From positions 62,001 through 126,000 of the forward strand of contig CAXYEK010000001.1 of the NCBI GenBank assembly GCA_964276235.1: 64,000 bases of DNA. Direction: 5' to 3'. The stretch's first letter is position 1. Each line of letters opens with the position of its first letter. Position numbers and translations under genes: made by a program. A model generated the notes under the pieces. It did not search any database and was not told where the DNA came from. It worked only from the letters and a program-made list of their open reading frames with translations. Positions 1 through 8,861 of this stretch are shown here, piece after piece. This DNA comes from SCGC-AAA076-P13 sp964276235. Its GTDB lineage: Bacteria; Pseudomonadota; Gammaproteobacteria; Magnimaribacterales; D2472.

Positions 1-458
1 GTCCTCATGCATCGTTTAGACTTTTTGCTACAACTAATACTGTTGGACTTGGAGATGTTACTGGTTTATATCATGGAACACAGCAAATCAATCAAGGGCA
101 AATGGATAGATGGCACGTTCTTTCAACATTAAACTATCTTGATCCAAATCAGGAATTTAAAGTTGTAGTTTCAAAAATGGTAGATTTTAAGAATGCTAAG
201 AATCAAGAAATATTAAAAAATATGATTAAGTTAGCTAACCTGACCAGAAATGGATTTGCTAATGGTGATATATCTATTTTAATGTCGCCAAGGACTGTTA
301 TTTCATGGGCTCAAAATTTTAAAATATTTAAAGATGTTGCTAGCTCCTTTAAACTTACATTTCTTAATAAGTGTGATGATATGGAAAAGCCAATCATTTC
401 AGAATACTTTCAAAGATGTTTTGATATAGAAGTTGATGGCGATAATTCAAAAAGTTAA
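1..458 (+). CDS. cobS: CobS-type AAA+ ATPase, C-terminal part (5' end outside window)
   Basis: The frame is open from base 3, so the gene starts upstream of the window; about 151 residues are visible. They begin with the FRLFATTNTVGLGD-like stretch (AAA+ sensor-1 region) followed by YHGTQQINQGQMDRW, which is typical of CobS, the MoxR-class ATPase that with CobT and CobN inserts cobalt in aerobic cobalamin synthesis. The Walker motifs lie outside. A methionine at base 102 is internal and not a start. cobT follows after 7 bp, so the two are co-transcribed. No other cobalamin gene is visible, so the pair may act as a more general AAA+/VWA metal-insertion chaperone. Family assignment is firm; the substrate is not. 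Confidence 0.9.
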   Translation, partial: PHASFRLFATTNTVGLGDVTGLYHGTQQINQGQMDRWHVLSTLNYLDPNQEFKVVVSKMVDFKNAKNQEILKNMIKLANLTRNGFANGDISILMSPRTVISWAQNFKIFKDVASSFKLTFLNKCDDMEKPIISEYFQRCFDIEVDGDNSKS

Positions 459-465
459 TTAGATC

Positions 466-2238
466 ATGGGTTGGTTAAAAAATAGGGAAAAGCTTCATGA
501 GGCCGCTATATCTTCTATTAAAGCAATTTCAAAAAACAAAGATTTATCATCAAAAAATGGAATTGCCCAAAGACCTCCTAGTAAAAATCAAGCTTCTATA
601 TCTTCTACACCAAGATCAAGCAAAGACCTATCTTCATGGAGGGGTGAATCAGATTTCCAGGCTTTTTGGCATTTGCATCATAGAAATAACAAAGAAGTTG
701 CCCTTACCCTTCCAGCGAGAATGGTTTTCAACGAACTTGAAATGTCTCGAGTTGAAATATTGGGTTCAAATGAATATAAAGGTGCTAAAAAAAATATTAT
801 TGAGTACTTGGAAGCTAAAAGTATCAATATGGATGATGAAAAGTCTCCAAATTTTTTAGCTCTTTGCTCCAATCTTTGGCTTAAAGATTGTTTAGGTATG
901 CAGTTAAGTCCTGCATCAAAAAAATTATTAGAAAATTTTGAAAATAAATATTCATCAATAGATCTTGAACTAGTAAAAAATAAATTTATTGAAAATATAG
1001 CTGACCAAAATATATTTGAAAAAATTTCATTAGATTTTTTAAGGAAACTAAAATTATTAAAATTAGACGATCAATCGCAAGATGAAAAAGATGACGAACC
1101 TTTTGACTCTCCTGGAAGTACTAATGAAATAGAACAAGAAAACATGGAAGATTCATCTGATACAGATACCTCTGATTCTGAATCAACTTTAGAAGATATA
1201 AATATAGAAATAGATGATACTGAGCAACAAGCAGCTCAATCAACAGATGGTGCATCTATAGATGAAGAAATAGATGCTCTTTCCTACCCTCACGATGATT
1301 TTGCAAACTCTTCAAGAAAAGATTACTCAATCTTTACTTCTGATTTTGATGAAGTTATTGATGCAAAAGATCTTACAACTCCAGATGAATCTATTAGATT
1401 AAGAAATCAGCTAGATAATTTAATAAAACCTTATCAAACGACCATTGGAAAACTAGCAAATAGACTCCAAAGACTTTTGCTGGCAAAACAAAATACTAGT
1501 TGGAACTTTAATCTTGAAGAAGGCATGTTAGATACTGCAAGGCTTCATAGAGTAATTGCAGAACCGGGTCACCCCTTAAGCTATAAACAAGAGACAGAAA
1601 CAAATTTTAAGGATACTGCAGTAACACTATTAATAGACAATTCTGGCTCTATGAGAGGAAGATCTATAAGTCTTGCTGCAATATGTACTGATATTATTGG
1701 GAGCACCTTGGAAAGATGTCAAATAAAGACTGAAGTGCTAGGTTTTACTACTAAACATTGGAAAGGTGGTGATTCAAAACAGCTATGGATTTCTAATGGA
1801 AGTTACTCAAACCCAGGAAGACTTAATGATGTAAGACATATTATTTATAAAAGTGGTGATAATAGTTGGAGAAGAGCCAGGCGTTACTTTGGTGCAATGC
1901 TTCGAGAAGGCTTATTAAAAGAGAATATAGATGGAGAAGCATTAGCTTGGTCACATGAGCGGCTAATGCGAAGAAATGAAGAAAGAAAAATAATGATTGT
2001 TATCTCAGATGGAGCTCCTGTAGATGACAGCACACTCTCTGCTAACAGAGAAGATTATTTAGATAATCATCTAAAAGAAATCATTTCATCTATTGAAAAT
2101 GAAAGTCCAGTTGAACTTCAAGCAATTGGTATTGGTCATGATGTTACTAAATACTATAAAAATGCAATAACTATAAACAGAGCCGAGGAGCTGGGTGAGG
2201 TTTTATTAGAGGAACTAACAAAGCTTTTCAAGGATTAA
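466..2238 (+). CDS. cobT: CobT-type cobaltochelatase subunit with VWA domain
   Basis: The protein has 590 residues. The N-terminal part resembles CobT. An acidic low-complexity linker (about residues 205-285, rich in Asp, Glu and Ser) precedes a C-terminal von Willebrand A domain. The MIDAS motif DxSxS is complete at D391-S393-S395, and a second conserved aspartate is D515 in SDGAPVDD. CobT forms the ring partner of the CobS ATPase, and the VWA domain contacts the chelatase. The length is close to known CobT proteins (about 600-630). The gene lies 7 bp after cobS. No cobN is in view, so cobalt chelation is known for the family but not shown here. Confidence 0.9.
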   Translation: MGWLKNREKLHEAAISSIKAISKNKDLSSKNGIAQRPPSKNQASISSTPRSSKDLSSWRGESDFQAFWHLHHRNNKEVALTLPARMVFNELEMSRVEILGSNEYKGAKKNIIEYLEAKSINMDDEKSPNFLALCSNLWLKDCLGMQLSPASKKLLENFENKYSSIDLELVKNKFIENIADQNIFEKISLDFLRKLKLLKLDDQSQDEKDDEPFDSPGSTNEIEQENMEDSSDTDTSDSESTLEDINIEIDDTEQQAAQSTDGASIDEEIDALSYPHDDFANSSRKDYSIFTSDFDEVIDAKDLTTPDESIRLRNQLDNLIKPYQTTIGKLANRLQRLLLAKQNTSWNFNLEEGMLDTARLHRVIAEPGHPLSYKQETETNFKDTAVTLLIDNSGSMRGRSISLAAICTDIIGSTLERCQIKTEVLGFTTKHWKGGDSKQLWISNGSYSNPGRLNDVRHIIYKSGDNSWRRARRYFGAMLREGLLKENIDGEALAWSHERLMRRNEERKIMIVISDGAPVDDSTLSANREDYLDNHLKEIISSIENESPVELQAIGIGHDVTKYYKNAITINRAEELGEVLLEELTKLFKD

Positions 2239-2300
2239 ATTTTGTTATATAGTATATTGATGAAATGTGTGCACTGCATACATTAAAAGTAGGAAAAATA

Positions 2301-3407
2301 ATGAAAATTAAAAAACAAGATGGGCCTCCTGAAGATCTTTTATATTTTGATGAAGAGGTAGATTTAACACCAAGCCAAGTTGAAGACGTTGTCGAGATAT
2401 TTCATACGCCTTTGACTGGTTCATATAACTGGGACTATACGGTCCAAGATAATAGGATTAAAAAACTCTATGAGCTTGGTAAAGAGCTTAATTGGAACGG
2501 TTCTATCGACTTAAACTGGGACTACACACATCCGGCTGATGAAAAACTCGTAGATCCTGATGAGGAATTGCCTCATGAAACCCTTGAAGCTTATAAAAAA
2601 TTAACCGAAGAAGAAAAAATACTTCTCGATAGACACTCAACTGCTGAATTAATGAGTCAATTTCTTCATGGTGAGCAAGGTGCTCTATTAGTTGCATCTC
2701 AATTAGCCTGCTGTGCTCCTACCTTCAATGCTAAATTATATGCAGCATCTCAAACCTTTGATGAAGCTCGGCATGTAGAAGTCTTCAATAGATATCTTCA
2801 AACAAAAATTGGCATTCATTACCCTATCAATCCTGCTCTTAAAAGTTTATTAGACAAAATCTTAACTGATGAGAGATGGGATCTTAAATTTATTGGAATG
2901 CAAATTATAATTGAAGGACTAGCATTAGCTGCTTTTCAAATGCTTAAAACAATAACCAAAGATCCTCTTCTTAAGCAGTTACTTCATTATGTTGTCAGGG
3001 ATGAGGCAAGACATGTTACTTTTGGTATCAACTATCTTGAAGACTATATTAAGACGCTTACTCCTGAGGAAATTGAAGAGAGAGCAGAATTTGCATATGA
3101 GGCATGTGTTATTTCTAGAGAGAGATTGATTAATACTAAAGCAGAAGAAAGGTTCCTTGGTATGTCACAAGAAGAAGCTAGAGAATTTCAATTAAATACT
3201 AAAACCTTTGATATGTTTAGGAATTTCTTATTCTCAAGAGTTATACCTAATCTTTCAAGAATTGGCCTACTTACAGATAATGTTAGACCTAAATTTGAGG
3301 CACTTGGATTGCTTGAGTATGAGCATGCACCAGATGACTTTGAATGCGATTGGTCTGAACTTAAAAAGCCACTAGAAAGCTTTGACGACATACCTGAAGC
3401 AATTTAA
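2301..3407 (+). CDS. Ferritin-like di-iron carboxylate protein (R2/oxygenase type)
   Basis: The protein has 368 residues from the ATG at 2301. This start is chosen over an ATG at 2265 because AGGAAAA lies just upstream. Two copies of a metal-binding pattern are visible: E125-x28-DEARH (D154, E155, H158) and E205-x28-DEARH (D234, E235, H238). Together they give the four carboxylates and two histidines of a ferritin-like di-iron centre, so an O2-activating oxidase or oxygenase is likely. There is no signal peptide, so it is cytoplasmic. The substrate is unknown; AurF-like N-oxygenases and R2-like oxidases share the fold. It stands alone after cobT, and its end overlaps the next gene by 26 bp. 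Confidence 0.75.
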   Translation: MKIKKQDGPPEDLLYFDEEVDLTPSQVEDVVEIFHTPLTGSYNWDYTVQDNRIKKLYELGKELNWNGSIDLNWDYTHPADEKLVDPDEELPHETLEAYKKLTEEEKILLDRHSTAELMSQFLHGEQGALLVASQLACCAPTFNAKLYAASQTFDEARHVEVFNRYLQTKIGIHYPINPALKSLLDKILTDERWDLKFIGMQIIIEGLALAAFQMLKTITKDPLLKQLLHYVVRDEARHVTFGINYLEDYIKTLTPEEIEERAEFAYEACVISRERLINTKAEERFLGMSQEEAREFQLNTKTFDMFRNFLFSRVIPNLSRIGLLTDNVRPKFEALGLLEYEHAPDDFECDWSELKKPLESFDDIPEAI

Positions 3408-4611
3408 ATTCGTACTTTTTAGCTTAATAATAAGCTTTAATTGTTATGGGGCTACTACATCAATTTCCCCTTCTAGTGATCCTTATTCAGAAATACAAGA
3501 AGCTTTAATCCTTGCTGAACCTGGCGATATTATTCATTTAACTGAAGGTTTATATGAACTTGAAGACAGTTTATCTATAGATATCCAAGATATTATTCTT
3601 GAAGGAGAAGGTATTGATAAAACAGTTCTTTCATTTAAAAACCAAAAATCAGGAGCACAAGGACTTTCTGTAACATCTGATGGCGTAATACTTAGAGATT
3701 TTGCAGTTGAAGACGCAAAAGGTGATGCTATTAAGGTTAAAGGGGTAAATGGAATAAGTTTTATTAGAGTTAGAACCGAATGGACTGGCGGCGTTAGTAC
3801 GGAAAATGGAGCTTATGGATTATATCCAGTTGAGTCTAAAAACGTATTGATAGATTCTTGTGTTGCTATAGGCGCCTCTGATGCTGGCATTTATGTTGGT
3901 CAATCAGAAAATATTATTGTAAAAAATTCTCGAGCTGAATTTAATGTTGCTGGTATTGAAATTGAAAACTCCTACTTTGCAGATGTTTATGATAACTATG
4001 CAGTAAATAATACTGCTGGAATTTTAGTATTCGATCTCCCTGATATACCTCAGCAAGGTGGCCATCACGTAAGAGTTTTTAGAAATAAAGCTGTTAATAA
4101 CAATACAGACAATTTTGCTCCTGAAGGCAACATAGTCGGTGAAGTACCAAGAGGAATGGGTATTCTAATTCAGGCTAGTTCACATGTTGAAATATTTGAT
4201 AATGATATCGGGGATAACGATACTATTAATATTGCAATTGTTACCTATGGCTTTGAGACTGATGATGAAAATTATTATCCTCACCCGAGATCAATTCAAA
4301 TTCATGGTAATCGATTTGGTAAGTCAGGTTATAACCCAGATTTAGAGACTGGTGAACTTGCTAAAATACTATATGAGCTTTCTGAAGGAGATATGCCACA
4401 TATTTTCTGGGATGGGATTGTTCCGTTACCTCAAATACTATTTGGTCAGCCAGATGAGGATAAAATTATTTTAGGTGATAATGGAGATGCTTCATTTCTA
4501 ACAATAAATGCTCTCAAATACATTCTTCCATTCTTTGATCCAGTTGATCAAAATTATGATAACTATAGAGGAAAAATTAAACCTCTATCTCCAGTGGTCT
4601 TTAGTGACTGA
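3382..4611 (+). CDS. Secreted parallel beta-helix protein (TIGR03805-type)
   Basis: The protein has 409 residues and starts at a TTG inside the end of the previous gene; no ATG lies between it and the mature sequence. Residues 1 to about 23 form a signal peptide (Lys-containing start, hydrophobic core, cleavage near CYGA). The rest shows repeated short strands with Asn and Gly turns, such as NIIVKNSRAEFNVAGIEIEN, typical of right-handed beta-helix proteins with PbH1 repeats. This family is known to occur next to a diheme cytochrome of the TIGR03806 type, exactly as here: the next gene overlaps by 8 bp. The product is probably periplasmic; its substrate is unknown, and polysaccharide binding is only a guess from the fold. 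Confidence 0.75.
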   Translation: MTTYLKQFKFVLFSLIISFNCYGATTSISPSSDPYSEIQEALILAEPGDIIHLTEGLYELEDSLSIDIQDIILEGEGIDKTVLSFKNQKSGAQGLSVTSDGVILRDFAVEDAKGDAIKVKGVNGISFIRVRTEWTGGVSTENGAYGLYPVESKNVLIDSCVAIGASDAGIYVGQSENIIVKNSRAEFNVAGIEIENSYFADVYDNYAVNNTAGILVFDLPDIPQQGGHHVRVFRNKAVNNNTDNFAPEGNIVGEVPRGMGILIQASSHVEIFDNDIGDNDTINIAIVTYGFETDDENYYPHPRSIQIHGNRFGKSGYNPDLETGELAKILYELSEGDMPHIFWDGIVPLPQILFGQPDEDKIILGDNGDASFLTINALKYILPFFDPVDQNYDNYRGKIKPLSPVVFSD

Positions 4612-5647
4612 CTTTAAGAAAACATTAACGATTATATTTTTTGTTCTTTTTAGCACAAATGTAACTTTTGCGAGCGTTAATGATTCAATAGTCCTTCAAG
4701 ATAAAACTGCCAAAAAGCTATCAGACTATGGTTTTTTTTCTGATCTTGTCGCTCAGTATCCATCTAAAGATGTACTACCGTATGAGCTTATAAGCCCGCT
4801 TTTTTCTGACTATGCTGATAAATTAAGATTCATATATATGCCCTCAGAGGGATTTGCAGAATATAGGCCTAATGAAGTTTTTGATTTTCCTGAAGGGACT
4901 GTTTTAATTAAAACATTTGCATATTTAAATAACCATGAGAAATCAAACTTAAATAAACAATTACTTGAGACAAGGCTTTTGATTAAGAAAAATGACGAGT
5001 GGAAAAATGTTAGCTATATTTGGAACGAAGAACAAAGCGATGCATTTTTAAGCGTCGCAGGTAAAACCATAACAACACAATTTGTAAATAATGAGGGTGA
5101 TATTCAAGATGTTAGATACAGAGTCCCCAATATCAACCAATGCAAGGAATGTCATCAATTAAATAAAAGTATTAGACCTATAGGACCCAAGCCTAGAAAC
5201 TTGGATAAAGAATTTTCCTATGAAGATGGGGTCATGAATCAATTGGATAAATGGCATAAACAAGGTTGGGTTAAAAAGGATATAAAAGTAAAGGCTATGA
5301 CTGATTGGACCAACACACTAGCTTCAATGAATAGCAGAGCAAGATCCTACTTAGATATTAATTGTGGGCATTGTCATATCAAAGGTGGCTCAGCAGATAC
5401 TACTGGTCTTTATTTAGATTTTGCAGAAAACAGAGAAATACACTTAGGTTTTTATAAAAAGCCGATTGCAGCTGGAAGAGCTAGTAATAATTTAAAATAT
5501 TCGATTGTTCCAGGTGAACCAGATAGCTCAATACTTGTTTATAGAATGCACTCTCTTGATCCTGGAATAATGATGCCAGAATCTGGGAGAGCCTTGGAAC
5601 ATAAAGAAGGTACTGAGTTGATTAGAAAGTGGATTGAAAACCTTTAA
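4604..5647 (+). CDS. Diheme c-type cytochrome, SO2930/TIGR03806-type
   Basis: The protein has 347 residues from a GTG at 4604, chosen because it places a signal peptide (FKKTLTIIFFVLFSTNVTFA) at the N-terminus; an ATG at 4508 would give a 32-residue extension inside the upstream gene. Two heme-attachment motifs are present, CKECH (C180-H184) and CGHCH (C254-H258), so this is a periplasmic diheme cytochrome c. Members of this family are found beside the beta-helix protein that precedes it here, which implies a joint function, possibly oxidation of a substrate held by the beta-helix protein (inference). Neither electron donor nor acceptor is visible nearby. Confidence 0.8.
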   Translation: MTDFKKTLTIIFFVLFSTNVTFASVNDSIVLQDKTAKKLSDYGFFSDLVAQYPSKDVLPYELISPLFSDYADKLRFIYMPSEGFAEYRPNEVFDFPEGTVLIKTFAYLNNHEKSNLNKQLLETRLLIKKNDEWKNVSYIWNEEQSDAFLSVAGKTITTQFVNNEGDIQDVRYRVPNINQCKECHQLNKSIRPIGPKPRNLDKEFSYEDGVMNQLDKWHKQGWVKKDIKVKAMTDWTNTLASMNSRARSYLDINCGHCHIKGGSADTTGLYLDFAENREIHLGFYKKPIAAGRASNNLKYSIVPGEPDSSILVYRMHSLDPGIMMPESGRALEHKEGTELIRKWIENL

Positions 5648-5716
5648 CTCCTCTTTAAATTTGTCTTTATGACCATACCTATCTAATATAACCTCTTATT
5701 ATGGAGAAAAAATAAC

Positions 5717-6466
5717 ATGTCTAAACATTCAGCATTAAATACTTTTGGCAGATCAGCCAATCCAGCTTTCACTAGAGGTTTTGAAGGTAACTCAGAGAGC
5801 CTCCCTTTAAGCGAAAGAATGACACTTGATGGAACTGTTAATAAAACAGGAATACTTTTAGGTCTTTGCTTTGCAGGAGCTGCAATTGGATGGAATATAC
5901 CATCACTTGTTCTACCAGCTGCAATAGTAGGTTTTATTCTTGCAATGGTTACTATATTTAGAAGTAAAGAAAAGGCAGGATCAACAGCACCTTTGTATGC
6001 GTTAGCTCAAGGAATAGCTCTTGGTGGCATAACTTTAATGTACGAAAATCAATTTGATGGTATCGCTATCCAGGCAATAGGTCTTACATTTGGTATTCTT
6101 GCATCTTTATTAGTTTGTTATAAAAGTGGCTTAATTCAGCCTACTGAGAACTTTAAACTTATGATTTTCGCAGGTATGGGGGGCATATTAATACTTTATT
6201 TAGTGAGTTTTATAATGAGCTTCTTTGGATCTGGTATCAGTCTTTTATCGCCTACTAATAGTTCTTTAATGAGTATTGGCTTGTCCTTATTTATAGTTTG
6301 TATTGCCTCTTTATCTCTAGTTTTAGATTTTGATTTTATTGAAGATGGTGCCGAAAAGGGTTTACCTAAGTATATGGAGTGGTATGGAGCCTTCTCATTA
6401 ATGGTTACATTAATTTGGCTTTACTTAGAAATACTTCGTCTATTATCAAAAATCAGAAGTAGATAA
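5717..6466 (+). CDS. Bax inhibitor-1/YccA-like integral membrane protein (YetJ-related)
   Basis: The protein has 249 residues with a polar N-terminus of about 40 residues (repeated Ser, Arg and Asn, including NPAFTRGF) followed by about seven hydrophobic segments. This matches the BaxI_1 group of the Bax-inhibitor superfamily, in which bacterial YetJ is a pH-sensitive calcium leak channel. The ATG is preceded by a purine-rich GGAGAAAA. The gene is separated from the upstream cytochrome by 69 bp and likely starts its own unit; the next gene begins on its stop codon. Function in this organism (ion leak, membrane stress) is inferred from the family only. Confidence 0.8.
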   Translation: MSKHSALNTFGRSANPAFTRGFEGNSESLPLSERMTLDGTVNKTGILLGLCFAGAAIGWNIPSLVLPAAIVGFILAMVTIFRSKEKAGSTAPLYALAQGIALGGITLMYENQFDGIAIQAIGLTFGILASLLVCYKSGLIQPTENFKLMIFAGMGGILILYLVSFIMSFFGSGISLLSPTNSSLMSIGLSLFIVCIASLSLVLDFDFIEDGAEKGLPKYMEWYGAFSLMVTLIWLYLEILRLLSKIRSR

Positions 6467-6660
6467 TGAATTCAATAATTTTTGGTGGTCTTGCCGTCTT
6501 GTCTCTTTTTGTTTTCTTTAACTTAGGGAAAATAAAAGCTTCAAAAAAACAAACTAATAGGAATAACAGGATAAATAGGTTTGGAAATCAACCTTCAAAA
6601 AAAAATATTATTGAAGGACAATCAAAAGAAGTGGATGAAGATGAAAAACATGACACATAA
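6466..6660 (+). CDS. Small single-pass membrane protein, unknown
   Basis: The protein has 64 residues and its start overlaps the stop of the Bax-inhibitor-like gene by one base (TAATG), a clear sign of coupled translation. Residues 2-19 are hydrophobic, followed by a Lys/Arg/Asn-rich tail (KIKASKKQTNRNNRINRFG) and an acidic end. The tail should lie in the cytoplasm. Its last codons overlap the start of the DUF305-LVIVD gene in another frame. I recognise no family. The tight overlap suggests it is real and works with the membrane protein upstream. Confidence 0.55.
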   Translation: MNSIIFGGLAVLSLFVFFNLGKIKASKKQTNRNNRINRFGNQPSKKNIIEGQSKEVDEDEKHDT

Positions 6661-8836
6661 ATATATTTTCTTATCTATATTTGCTTTATTTTCTATACAA
6701 GTTGTTATCGCAGATAACAATTCTAATGTTGCTCCAATTATTCAACCAGGTGCTCCAGGAGAAATGTCTAAAATACTTGACCCAAATATTGCAGCTAATA
6801 TAGCTGGTGCAAAATATGTTGAAGCAGATGTAAAGTTTCTTGAAGGAATGATTGTTCATCACCAACAAGCCATTCTTATGTCTAAACTTGCTAATAAAAG
6901 AACAAATAATGAAATAATCGTTGATTTAGCTAACAGAATTGATGTTTCTCAAGAAGACGAAATAAATTTTATGGAAAGCTGGCTTCAATCTCGTGAAGAA
7001 ATAAAACCTAATATGTCTCATGATCATCATATGCATATGGAAATGGCAGGTATGGCTACTCCTAAGCAACTCAATGATCTTGAAAATTCAGAAAGTACTG
7101 ATTTTGACAGATTATTCCTTCAATTAATGATATCCCATCATGATGGTGCTTTAGAGATGGTTGAAGAATTAAAAAAATATCCAGGATCGGCATATGATCC
7201 ATTATTAAGTGAATTTGTTTCAGACCTAATTAACGATCAAGGCGTCGAAATTGAGAGAATGAATGCTATAGCCGTAAATTTATCTGATGATCCAAGATCT
7301 GGTTTATCAGCTGGTTTATTTTTTGCAGACGAAGCAATATTAAATCTTGAATTAGTAGCATCGTTAAAGAAACCTACTGGATTTTTTGATCCAGAAAATC
7401 CTGGCTCGAAAGGGATAGAAGATCCAACAAAAGATGTTGACGAAGATAAAGAGCAAACAACATTAGAGAAATCCAAATCACTCAGATCTCCTATTCTTAG
7501 TTTTGCTAATACTGATATGGCATTTAGAGACGATCTTCTAGTTGCTGGTAATTATCATGGTTTTAACATGTACAGAATCGAAGATGATGGAATTCCAAAT
7601 CTCATTTCATCAATAGTCTGTCCTGGTGGACAGGGTGACGTTTCAATTGTTGGTGATTTATTAATAATGTCTGTTGAGCAAGTTCGAAGCAGAATTGACT
7701 GCGGCTCCGATGGAGTTGGAAGAGATGCAAGTTCTGAGAGATTTAGAGGTATAAGAATTTTTGATATCGCAGATCTTGAAAATCCTAGACAAGTAGGTGC
7801 CGTTCAAACTTGCAGAGGTTCGCATACTCACTCTGTAATATCAGGTCCTACAAAAGACGGAAAAGTAATCGTATACAACTCTGGGACATCAAGTGTTAGA
7901 GATGAAGAGGAAATGGAGCAATGTATTGGTAATGTTCCAGGAGATAATAGAACTGCTTTGTTTAGAATTGATATTATTGAAATTCCTATATCTGATCCAT
8001 CTAAATCTAGAATAGTTAGCAGTCCAACTGTATTTGCTGATCCTGAAACTGGTGCCCTTGGTGGTTTATGGGATGGAGGAGATCACGGAGATGATACGCA
8101 AGATACAAAAAGGACTGATCAATGTCATGACATTACGGTATTTCCTTCAGCAAATATTGCTGCGGGAGCTTGTTCAGGAAATGGAATTCTTTTTGATATA
8201 ACTGATCCGTATAATCCACAAAGATTAGATGTTGTTACTGATGTTGGATTTGCTTATTGGCATTCAGCTACATTCAATAACGATGGCACTAAAATAATAT
8301 TTACCGATGAATGGGGTGGCGGAGGTCGAGCAAGATGTAGAGCATGGGATCCTTTGGATTGGGGTGCTGATGCCATTTATGACATCGTAGACAATAAACT
8401 TGAGTTTAGGAGCCACTATAAAATGCCTGCACCACAAGTTGAAACTGAAAATTGTGTTGCGCATAACGGCTCAATAATTCCAATACCAGGAAGAGATATT
8501 TTTGTTCAAGCCTGGTATCAAGGTGGCATATCAGTAATGGACTTTACGGATTCTACAAACCCCAAAGAAATAGCATATTTTGATAGAGGTCCCATAGATA
8601 AAGATATTCTTATTACTGGTGGTTATTGGTCGGCCTATTATTATGATGGGTATATTTATGGCACAGAAATCACTCGAGGCCTTGATGTATTAAAACTGGT
8701 TCCTAGTGAGTATTTAAAACAGGAAGAAATAAATGCAGCCTCGGAGGCATTTCCAGCATTAGGTCCAAATGTTTTTAATCCTCAGCAACAAGTACCAATG
8801 ATGTGGCCTGAAAAATATTCAGAATCAACACTTTGA
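6641..8836 (+). CDS. Secreted DUF305-LVIVD fusion protein, probable copper-binding
   Basis: The protein has 731 residues from the ATG at 6641; ATGs at 6635 and 6650 are also possible, all giving the same signal peptide (core YIFLSIFALFSIQVVIA). Residues about 50-215 are a DUF305 domain: HH pairs in MIVHHQQA (H73, H74) and MISHHDGA (H166, H167), joined by a His/Met-rich segment at residues 125-138 (MSHDHHMHMEMAGM). DUF305 proteins such as CopM bind copper. From about residue 280 to the end the sequence resembles LVIVD beta-propeller proteins, with repeated hydrophobic-Asp blades and several cysteines. It is periplasmic or surface-exposed. The fusion suggests metal capture by the first part and an unknown binding or enzymatic role for the propeller. 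Confidence 0.75.
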   Translation: MKNMTHKYIFLSIFALFSIQVVIADNNSNVAPIIQPGAPGEMSKILDPNIAANIAGAKYVEADVKFLEGMIVHHQQAILMSKLANKRTNNEIIVDLANRIDVSQEDEINFMESWLQSREEIKPNMSHDHHMHMEMAGMATPKQLNDLENSESTDFDRLFLQLMISHHDGALEMVEELKKYPGSAYDPLLSEFVSDLINDQGVEIERMNAIAVNLSDDPRSGLSAGLFFADEAILNLELVASLKKPTGFFDPENPGSKGIEDPTKDVDEDKEQTTLEKSKSLRSPILSFANTDMAFRDDLLVAGNYHGFNMYRIEDDGIPNLISSIVCPGGQGDVSIVGDLLIMSVEQVRSRIDCGSDGVGRDASSERFRGIRIFDIADLENPRQVGAVQTCRGSHTHSVISGPTKDGKVIVYNSGTSSVRDEEEMEQCIGNVPGDNRTALFRIDIIEIPISDPSKSRIVSSPTVFADPETGALGGLWDGGDHGDDTQDTKRTDQCHDITVFPSANIAAGACSGNGILFDITDPYNPQRLDVVTDVGFAYWHSATFNNDGTKIIFTDEWGGGGRARCRAWDPLDWGADAIYDIVDNKLEFRSHYKMPAPQVETENCVAHNGSIIPIPGRDIFVQAWYQGGISVMDFTDSTNPKEIAYFDRGPIDKDILITGGYWSAYYYDGYIYGTEITRGLDVLKLVPSEYLKQEEINAASEAFPALGPNVFNPQQQVPMMWPEKYSESTL

Positions 8837-8861
8837 GAGTGATTACGCTTTGTAAACAACT

